From assembly GCA_020543525.1 (NCBI GenBank), contig JAHYIO010000042.1:248001-312000 (forward strand): DNA of 64,000 bases, in the 5' to 3' direction. Position 1 is the stretch's first letter; every line of letters begins with the position of its first letter. A program made the position numbers and the translations under genes. This document shows positions 56,190 through 64,000 of the stretch, piece by piece. Below the pieces are notes generated by a model, which made no database searches, was not told the DNA's origin, and was given only the letters and a program-made list of their open reading frames with translations. The DNA comes from Coriolopsis trogii (Eukaryota > Basidiomycota > Agaricomycetes > Polyporales > Polyporaceae).

Positions 56190-58072
56190 TCATCGCTCAG
56201 CTGGAAGTGGTTGAAAGCGGGTGTAGTATTGTTTTGTCTGCGACTCGACTATCTCCGGTGTGGACTCCGGGAGGTCTTCAATGAACCGACCTGCATGCGC
56301 GGTTCTGGCGTCAGCCGCTGACAACGAGCGAGCACAACATCGAACGTACCAGGAGATCCAGCGAATAGTGCCAACGCTGGTACAACGGTGTTCGGAGGTA
56401 TCACTGTGTTGTCAGCAATCCTGGCACAATCCTTGATGATAGTGAACTTTCCCTTCGACCGTAGTGAGCCGTTGGCCAGGCCGCTCGCATAGGTACAGAT
56501 TCGACTCACGATTATGCAGTTCTTCCCGATTTCTACGTGGTTTCCTATTGTCGCTGCTTCGACTATGGAATTTGCACCTATGTGCACATGGTCTCCGATT
56601 TTCATCGGATAATAATTGAAATTACCGCGATATGTCTTGTACGGTGGCCTATTGCAACGCGTGAGTGATTATGTATGACAACAGAGATGCGAGTGTTCTG
56701 CCAGGCACATGAATGCACTAAACAGCATGGAAACGGTCTGCTAATGTCTCGGCCTCTGCATTTCAACGGGTAGCCACGCACAAGGTGGCTCCAAAGCTGG
56801 CTTGTTCCGTACCCATTCACGGCTACCTCTGTAGAAAGAGACAGGTGACGGATAGAGAAGAGTGGAGACTGGCCCCGTTTGAATTCAGGACCCCCCCAGG
56901 CGAGCATAAGGGGTGTTAGTCCGCTGCATGGGTAGAGGGGCATGAACTGCGCAGTGTCGAGTAGCAGAGCTAACACGAGCACAATACTAGGAGCTTGACC
57001 TGCTGGCAAGCCACACATGTCCCGAAGAATAGGCCTCGACTTCGTCGATTCGTAGACGACTGTGTACCAAAGGTCCGTAGAAGAAGCTTCGTAATTGTGC
57101 ACTACCAGATGCAGATACAAACGACCCTGGTAGGCCACTCACATCTCGTAGGCGATGTGCACTAGATGCAATCAGAGATACTCACGGGTGGAAGCGAGGA
57201 TAGGCAACGAGTCCACAGTGCGGCTTGTTGCTTTTCGGTCGCAACAACCTTCTACGAGAGAGCTCAATGGATGGAACCCACCTGTTCCTGGCTATCCTCG
57301 CTAATCCCCCTCGCGTGTTTCTTCATGCCACTGGCACCCAGCGGCCACGAGAAATGAGCAGCCACAATGGGGACGCCATGTGGACAACAGCCATATATGG
57401 AGTACAGGAAGAAGAGCGGGGACAAGGTCTGGCAATGTGACGAACTTGTGCACGACACGCACAAATGCATGAAGAGACAGGGTTCCCTATCCTCAGCTGC
57501 CCAGCCTCAATCACCAGAAGACACGCTTACAGCGGAAGTTGCAGAGGGGTACGCATTTAGAATTCCCTCAAGCACGTCAAGAAGAGGTGCTTGGCGAATA
57601 CCCCTAGAAGAGGCTAGTCACCCGTGACGCCAGGTTGGAGATTCGTGAGGCGGACATTCAGGTCACTGGGTATGTTGTGTGCATGTTCTACAGCAACGCA
57701 CTGCGGGCGTATGGCATCCTCACGCCAGCAGTACGTCCGGAACATGTCCTTCTCGGAAGTCGGGTGTACAGAAAACCTCGCCGACGTACCTCATGACGCA
57801 TCCCTCGCCAATTAGACAGTACCGACCAAGGGAGATGACAACCGCGTGCCCGGGTCCTGTTCTCCGCAAGTCCCCGCGTATGATCGCGCCGCTCGCGATG
57901 ATAGTCTTTCCACCCAGGATGATGTTTTGAGGGCCGGAGATGGTAGCTCTGCGGGACACTTTGTTCCCAGTATCCTACGCATATAGTCAGCTGGACTTCA
58001 GGACATGCAGGCATGTGGGGTCCTCACCGTCTCAATGTACTCCGCACGCGTGTAGTAGATTGGGAGGTCCAT
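56190..58072 (-). CDS. Dynactin subunit 5 (p25), left-handed beta-helix
   Basis: The start MDLPIYYTRAEYIET is followed by DTGNKVSRRATISGPQNIIL, GGKTIIASGAIIRGDLRRTG, HAVVISLGRYCLIGEG, then PPYKTYRGNFNYYPMKIGDH, VHIGANSIVEAATIGNHVEI, KFTIIKDCARIADNTVIPPN and a tail ending FQPLPAER. Hexapeptide repeats form a left-handed beta-helix. p25 sits at the pointed end of dynactin and helps bind endosomal cargo for dynein. About 190 residues, normal length. The odd feature is the intron at 56649-57789, 1,141 bp long against about 55 bp for the others. It has proper GT and AG ends, and both flanking exons join in frame (VMR / PPYKTY). The gene is divergent from the TMEM70-like gene with 155 bp between the ATGs. 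Confidence 0.92.
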
Positions 58073-58227
58073 GAGAGACTCTAGGAGGTCGTGCGGGGCA
58101 AGGTCGAGGTCGAGGTCGGAGGGCAAGTTGCGGTCCGCGAATAGCGCGCGTCCGGCATCGGCAGCCTCAGACGCGTCAAGCAATCCCGGCGCGTCATCTC
58201 GCCACACCTTGGCCGCTTGCCTCCACC
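58073..58227. promoter_or_regulatory. Bidirectional promoter, DCTN5 / TMEM70-like
   Basis: Only 155 bp separate the two divergent start codons, so both leaders and core promoters must share this space. No clear TATA box is seen. Confidence 0.6.
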
Positions 58228-59129
58228 ATGAATCTCGCGAGACCATCCTTCGCGCATTTCGTCGCTCGACTGCGGCCATGTCAGGCTCCTCTATTCTCTG
58301 CAAGACGATGTTTGGCGACGTTCTCTCAACCAAGACCACTCTCCTTGGGCTACAAGCCATGTGTCAGTCCACGATACCTCCGAATACGATCATTGGCGAC
58401 ACAAAGCACTCCTGCTACTACACCGGAGACTCCAGGAGCACCAGTACACTCTGAAATAAAACCCGCACCCGAAGATGAGGTCTACCACGGCCCTCTAACG
58501 ACAACCTACCGTCGCCTCAAGATCTTCTCCCTCTCCACCCTCACCCTCACCTTCGCGCTCACCCCCCTCATCTTCGTGATCGAAACGACGTCAAGCGTCC
58601 CCGTCGTCGCCCGCTTCGCGCTTGCCGGCATCGCCATGGCCGCCAGCGGCGTCTCCACCTCCCTCGTCGCCTGGGTCGGCCGCCCGTACGTCGCCACCCT
58701 CCGCTTCCTCAAGCCCGAGAGCGGCCAGGCCGCAGGCGGCGGGCAAGCAGTCGAGATGACGACCTACACCCTCGCGTGGCACAAGCGCGTCACGACCGTG
58801 TACGACACCGCGTTCCTCGTGCCCACCAGCAGGCCGTTCGCGACGTGGGAGCTCGCAGAAGCGTTCAAGCTGCCCGAGGCGGAGGTGGAGAGCGCGCGCG
58901 CGATGGGGCTCATTCCGGGCGAGGAGACGATTGCGGAGACGAGGAACAAGGCTGGTGAGCTGTTGGGCAGCTGGGTCGTGAGTTGGGACGAGCACGGTGT
59001 CGGGACGTGCCGGGAAGTTGGGAAGGTTACACGGTGGGTCTGCCATTTCTCGATGTCATTGCACTTGGCCTCATCGCCAGTAGGTACTTCAATGTCCACC
59101 GGGAGCTGCTTAGCAGGCCTATTCACTGA
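58228..59129 (+). CDS. TMEM70-like mitochondrial inner-membrane protein
   Basis: The N-terminus (MNLARPSFAHFVARLRPCQA and on) is rich in Arg, Ser and Ala without acidic residues, a typical mitochondrial presequence. YHGPLTTTYRRLKIFSLST is followed by two membrane segments (TLTFALTPLIFVI and FALAGIAMAASGVSTSLVAW) and VGRPYVATLRFL, matching the TMEM70/TMEM186 family. Human TMEM70 helps assemble ATP synthase. A single intron (59034-59083) leads to a final exon ending RYFNVHRELLSRPIH. About 284 residues. Without the splice the frame would run on to about 59163, so the end depends on that intron. Family assignment is by pattern and topology. Confidence 0.78.
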
Positions 59130-59794
59130 TGCGGGTTTGGCAGCACTAGGCGAGTACGGCTGATACTCGCGGATATCCTATGCTAACGCTATGCCGCAGT
59201 ACTATATAGCTTGGGTAATATGCGCTCACCGGGAGCTGGTCATAATGCCAACTCATCCTCTCTGTACTTGCATGCGCGTGAGGCTCTCGTTGCGTCACCT
59301 TCAATACGCTCTACTTGTCGCGCCCGGACGTTCTTGTCAGGTTTCCGTCCTTGCCGGAGTTCGAGGACATACAAGGCGATCCTCGTCCCTTCTTGAGCCT
59401 ACTCGTGACGTTTAACGACAGCCTGCTTCACGGAGCCGTGCGTGCGTGGAGTATGAATCGAAGTTTGAACTACGCATTGGTATGACCGAGGCACCCGCAT
59501 TGACGTGGACACGCAGCATGAAAGGTGCCAGGTAGACACCATTCCGGACACACAGTTGAATGTGAACGGCATGTGATGCTGGTATCAAGTCGAAGTAGCG
59601 CAAGATGAACGGTGACCACAAAACGCATTGTCTTAACGCTTCGTAATGTGAGTGGACGCGAGACGACATGAAAAGCCTCAACGTAAAGCCAATTTCACCT
59701 AGTATACACGTAGATTTGATGCAGTACATGACCCATAACACATTCCCAGTCAACACAAGCATTACTCGCGTCGATCAATAGCAACACATACACG
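59130..59794. other. Convergent intergenic region, no gene recognised
   Basis: These 665 bp hold the 3' flanks of the TMEM70-like and LCMT genes. Minus-strand open frame 59412-59762 has no recognisable domain. Confidence 0.5.
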
Positions 59795-61078
59795 TCACTC
59801 TTCCGATACTTTCTTCCTTAGCCCCCAATTCGTCCAGCTCGCCTTGTGTGTACTTGCATCACCAGGCAGCTTTGCTCCCCAAGTTATGGCATAGTGCGCC
59901 AATACGAGCTCGAGCTCCTCGATCTCGTCGAGCATTTCGAGTTGAGATATCCTGCGCACCAAGTAAGAATAACGATGAGGTGCGGTGAAGACTGTCCCAA
60001 CACACCTCTCGAGCTCGGAGGGCTCGATGTACTCTCTCCGGATATCTTTCAGAGTGAGTGCACGCGCGATTTCCCATCCGTGCTGCAGGAAGCGGTTGGG
60101 TAAAGTATCGAACGTCGGGTAGGGCTCTGCTCCCGGAAGCTCGACGTTACGGGCCTACCACTAATGTCAGTCGCTACGTGAGTGACGACCGTACGAAGAA
60201 ACTCACCTTCAAGTTGGTCACCATGACTTTTCCGAACGAGTCTTCTAGAGCAAACATCTCATACACGATGCACCCCAGAACACCCACTCCAGAAGACGGC
60301 GCGGCAAAGTATTCTGTAAACCATTTAAGGACCGCGTCAGACGCAGCCGGGCTCATGTACACCAAGACGCATTCGAACAAGAGCAGAGTTGGAAGAGACG
60401 GAGACAGCAGCGGTAGTGAAGGGCTTGCGAGGAGAGGTGCAAGGGACTCGGAGGGTGGATGGCGGAGGTCAGACGCGAGCAGATGGTATACAGGAGAGTG
60501 GAGGGTCGTTCCCCCATTCGCTATGCATGGAGTTCAATGATGTGGCCACTTCAAGAATGTCAGAGGTGCAAACCTAGCGAGACATCTTCCGGTCTCCCGA
60601 GAATCGCACTCAGCTCTTTGCTCTTTCGGATGGCCATAGCTTTCTTCGTCGTGTTCTCCGCAAAGTCAAGCTCAATGTACTTGGTCAGTACGTCCTTCCT
60701 TGGACTGGTCTGCCTGAATAGGTGAATGGTTGGTACGAATCCCGTAGTATGTGCATCGCTGCAACGCACCGCGATCCTCCAGAATCGTGTGTCGCTCCCT
60801 GCTCCCATGCTCACGATCTGGCACTGCGTACCCTCCTGGTGAGAGAGTTCTAACCATTGATCCACAAGTTCATCGAGCGCCTCCGATCGCACATACGTGC
60901 CGATATTGATGAGAGGCGGTCGAGGTTGCTGTAGGTGTGGTCGAGGGACAAATGACGAGATGAACTGGTCTGTCAGATAGCCCTTCCGAACGGCAGACAA
61001 GCGTGCTAATGCAGCATCATCATCTGTAGCTCGGATAGCAGCGTCACCTTCTGGCAAGCGTTGTCGCGGAGGAAACAT
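59795..61078 (-). CDS. Leucine carboxyl methyltransferase (PP2A methyltransferase, LCMT1/Ppm1)
   Basis: The start MFPPRQRLPEGDAAIRATDD is followed by SAVRKGYLTDQFISSFV, PPLINIGTYVRSEALD and the SAM-binding motif QIVSMGAGSDTRFWRIA. After further exons come KYIELDFAENTTKKAMAIRK, LLFECVLVYMSPAASDAVLK, GCIVYEMFALEDSFGKVM, FLQHGWEIARALTLKDI, REYIEPSELER and a tail ending RKKVSEE. These are the conserved blocks of LCMT1/Ppm1, which methylates the C-terminal Leu of the PP2A catalytic subunit and so controls holoenzyme assembly. Length is normal for the family. It is divergent from TIM22 with 237 bp between the ATGs. Confidence 0.92.
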
Positions 61079-61315
61079 GGTGGCAGGAGACAAGGCTGGA
61101 GAGTATACGATGATGTCAAGACCGGCTCGTCTCGATTGAGAAATCCTGCTTACGTACGTACCTGGAGGCTGATAGCGCCCTGTTTTGTGCCGCAATGTTT
61201 CGCAGCCGAGGTCTTGCGCTTGTGCCGGTGCGCCAGCAGCCCATACACCCACCGCTATCCCTAGGTCCCTACTCCTCTGCTCGGCGCGGCAAGTCTCGGT
61301 CGGACATCACACATT
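61079..61315. promoter_or_regulatory. Bidirectional promoter, LCMT / TIM22
   Basis: A 237-bp gap between divergent start codons of two housekeeping genes. No strong core motif is seen. Confidence 0.55.
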
Positions 61316-62029
61316 ATGAATCTCCCTATGGTTGCACCTGTCTTCCCTGCGGGGAAGGAACCATTGCCTCCAGGCATCACTGAAGAAGAGCGAGCAAATT
61401 ACATGCAGGCCAAGAAGTACGAGAGGTGGATGTCGATGGGCATGGAGTCTTGCGTTGCGAAGACGGTGATTGCAGGAGCCGGAGGTGCGTTCTCTCTACC
61501 AATGCGTATAGCAATGTCATAGGACGTCCTATAGAAGTAATACCGTTTGCATAGGTTTCGTGATTGGTGGTTTCTTCTCCCTCATGAGCTCCTCGTTCGC
61601 ATATGAGGACCCTTTGCTCCGCCAAAATCTCAGCACCCAGCAGAAGGCGCGAGAGATCTTCAAGGAGATGGGTAGAGGGATGTGGCGAAGTGGGAAAGGT
61701 TTCGGGAAGGTCGGCGCACTGTTTGCAGGCATCGAATGCGTGATCGAGTCGGTGAGTACTCAGAGGCGCGTCGAACGACCACTTTCTCAACCGCCGTAAA
61801 TCTCAGTATCGCGCTCGGAACGACATGGTCAATCCAATAGCGGCGGGTTTCGTTGCTGGCGGTGTCCTTGCTCGCAATGCGGGTCCAAAAGCTGCATTCG
61901 GCGGTGGTGTCGCGTTCGCAGCCTTCTCAGCAGCTATCGACCTGTTCCTCCGAAGAGAGACAGCTGAGTGAGTCGTGACGTCTAATCATTCTCCGACAAT
62001 GGTCTGACTTGTTTCATAGCGAGGATTAA
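61316..62029 (+). CDS. TIM22 mitochondrial inner-membrane translocase subunit
   Basis: Exons join as [113 protein letters not shown] and [20 protein letters not shown]. The four short hydrophobic, Gly-rich segments and the paired Cys (ESCVAK and GIECVIES) are typical of Tim22/Tim17/Tim23 proteins, and specifically of Tim22, which inserts carrier proteins into the inner membrane. The last intron adds DED after ETA. If it is not spliced the protein would end one residue after ETA, so the C-terminal end is slightly uncertain. About 180 residues, normal. Confidence 0.93.
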
Positions 62030-62659
62030 GTCACACATAGATCTATGACCTCATGAAGTAATTTATTGCTGTAGACTAGAAACATATAATCGCATACACC
62101 GCCGCTCTCTCAAAGAGTGTACTGCGACGTGATGTCCCAGGGTTGGTTGTCGCGTCTCCGTACGTAGAGCCGGCTTGGAGTGCGCAGGAAATATGGGTAG
62201 ACCTACTTGGATAGTCCGGCCATACGCACATTAAATGCACCCGTAGAGTCCCCTTCTTCTCTCCTCCACATGAATCGAACGCCTGCCTCGCTTTCCCATC
62301 TCTCGGACGAAGTCAGTCTCGCCTGCTCGTAACATGCAAGACAGCCACGACAAGTTTCTGCCGGTGTGTGCCGCGACTGGAAGCACGAGCTAGCCGTGAG
62401 ATGCATTGACATAGACGAGGGAATGGTCTTGCGACAAGTTTCGAGGCTGCGCGCGAGAGGCGTTTGAGCGAGAATGGCGCGGTACCGACGTCGTTCATGG
62501 AGGAAGAGAAGAAACCATGTGAAGTCGGCGTCAGGGGACACCGTGGTCATTTGATCTCGCCACCCCCATGGGCCGGCTACGACGGTGACCGGTGTCGAGC
62601 CAAGATGCTAGCCACCACCATCGCACCGCGAGCCCCCTCCTCCTTGTCTTCCCCCAAAT
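62030..62659. other. Intergenic region, no gene recognised
   Basis: 630 bp between TIM22 and the phosphotransferase. Open frame 62203-62550 on the minus strand has no recognisable domain. Confidence 0.5.
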
Positions 62660-64000
62660 ATGTCCTCCTCGAAGAAGATTGGCGGCGAGTATGGCGACGT
62701 GCGCGCGAACATCGACGGGGACAAGTTGAACGCATATCTCAAGGCGCATGTACCCGCCGTGGCGACCCCGGTTGACATCAAGCAATTCAAGGTGCGCATA
62801 CCGCGCATATACTGCATCCCGTTCCCCTGGCAGTTGCTGACATGCCTTGCAGTTCGGACAGGTTAGTACTGACTTGATATGGGAGTGACCAGGGCTGAAT
62901 GAGGCATAGTCCAACCCCACGTACTTCCTGACGGATGCAAGGTACGTACTCCTGAGTTTGCGCGTGGCCCGTACTCTAACACAGCCCGCCAGATCGACCC
63001 GATTCGTGCTTCGCAAGAAGCCTGCGGGTCAGCTTCTCTCCAAGACTGCGCACCAGGTCGAGCGCGAGTATACCATGCTCCGTGCTCTCCATCAACACAA
63101 TACGAATCCCTCTACCACGCCAGACAAGCGTGTCCCCATCCCGGAACCCATCGTTCTCTGCGAAGATGTGGACGTCATTGGCACACCTTTCTACATCATG
63201 GAATTCCTCGACGGACGGATATTCACCGACCCGCGCATGCCGGAGGTTCCCCCCGAGACCAGGCGCGAATGCTGGCTATCCGCTGTCCACGTCCTGGGAA
63301 CCCTAGGGATGCTCTCTCCGAAAGAGCTCGGCCTGTCAGACTTTGCATCCAACAGCCCATATTTCCCGCGTCAGATCAAGTCCCTCAGCGCGGTATCCCA
63401 AGCGCAGGCTCAAGCCGTCGACGTTGAGACCGGGAAGCCCACAGGCGAGATCCCGCGTTTCGGCGAGATGATCGCGTGGTACAAGGCGAACCTGCCCGAC
63501 GAGCGCAAGACCGGCTTGCGGATCGTGCACGGAGACTACAAGCTCGACAACCTCGTCTTCCATCCCACCGAGAACCGCGTCATCGGCATCCTCGACTGGG
63601 AGTTGTGCACACTTGGCAGCCCTGTAGGTCATGTCGACTATGGGATATATGCGCGGTACGGGGACTTCTCGTTGACATGATCGTCCGCAGCTCGCCGATT
63701 TGGCCAACTTCACTCAGCCGTGGGCTATTGCGCCAGATAGCTTCCCACCGAATGGCACTACAATGGCGGCGTTCAAGAACAACGACGCCGAGGCGCCCAT
63801 TGCTCTCGAAGACCTCGAGCGGGAGTACTGTCGGGTGACGGGACAACCCTATCCCATCCCGGAGATGGTGTTCGCGCGCAGCTGGATGCTGTTCCGCGTA
63901 AGTTGATGCTCTCGCTATTCGATTCTTCTGTCACTGAACCATCTTCGACAGACCGCTGTTATCATGCAGGGCATCGCCGCGCGCTATGCCCGACGGCAGG
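62660..64000 (+). CDS. ACAD10/11-type aminoglycoside phosphotransferase-like kinase (3' end outside window)
   Basis: Starts [20 protein letters not shown]. After KQFK come a 9-nt micro-exon (62853-62861, FGQ) and [11 protein letters not shown], completing the family's FGQSNPTY nucleotide-binding motif. Then come [60 protein letters not shown] (catalytic HGDYKxDN), [14 protein letters not shown] (metal-binding DWE), [11 protein letters not shown] and FARSWMLFR. These are the APH-fold domain of ACAD10/ACAD11, which in animals phosphorylates 4-hydroxyacyl-CoA during 4-hydroxy fatty-acid breakdown. In fungi it is often a stand-alone protein. The coding sequence continues past 64000, so I cannot tell whether an acyl-CoA dehydrogenase domain follows. 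Confidence 0.88.

Overview
The window looks like nuclear DNA of a filamentous basidiomycete, most likely an Agaricomycete and plausibly a wood-decay polypore. The reasons are dense short GT-AG introns (about 50-65 nt), compact genes on both strands with divergent promoters, a tandem pair of FunK1-type kinases, and intact Copia and Gypsy LTR retrotransposons. Assigning it to a wood-decay group is inference. There is no sign of bacterial or organellar sequence, no CRISPR array, and I recognise no tRNA or rRNA gene.

0.9-17.8 kb looks like an organic-acid island. Two flavocytochrome-b2-type enzymes (cytochrome b5 plus FMN dehydrogenase), at 874-3189 (-) and 15325-17820 (+), end in the peroxisomal-type tripeptides SKL and SKI. 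Between them lie a PEP mutase/isocitrate lyase superfamily enzyme resembling fungal oxaloacetate acetylhydrolase (5686-7022), two tandem monocarboxylate-transporter-like MFS genes (7994-9953 and 10302-12237), and a single-pass membrane glycoprotein (12516-14210). Together they suggest oxalate/glyoxylate or lactate metabolism with its own transport.

18.5-23.8 kb holds an alpha-arrestin with a PPxY motif and a small duplicated dimeric alpha/beta-barrel protein.

23.9-42.5 kb is a transposon nest. Two near-identical 1,321-bp terminal-inverted-repeat elements lie in opposite orientation at 23892-25212 and 39324-40644. Between them is a Copia element (25395-38448, 567-bp LTRs, 5-bp duplication GTAGG). 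A complete chromodomain Gypsy element (26501-33046, 309-bp LTRs, 5-bp duplication TGAAG) sits inside the Copia pol gene. The Gypsy gag/pol junction carries a -1 frameshift heptamer with a spacer and a stem. The second TIR element interrupts an eIF4G-like pseudogene that is also 5'-truncated and frameshifted.

43.1-64 kb returns to ordinary genes: an NmrA-like reductase, two FunK1 kinases whose N-terminal halves carry a RecB-like D...ExK...QxxxY pattern, a TRK potassium transporter, dynactin p25 with an unusually large intron, a TMEM70-like mitochondrial protein, the PP2A leucine carboxyl methyltransferase, TIM22, and a window-truncated ACAD10/11-type phosphotransferase with a 9-nt micro-exon. 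Gene models were spliced by eye, so start codons and minor exon edges are the least certain parts.
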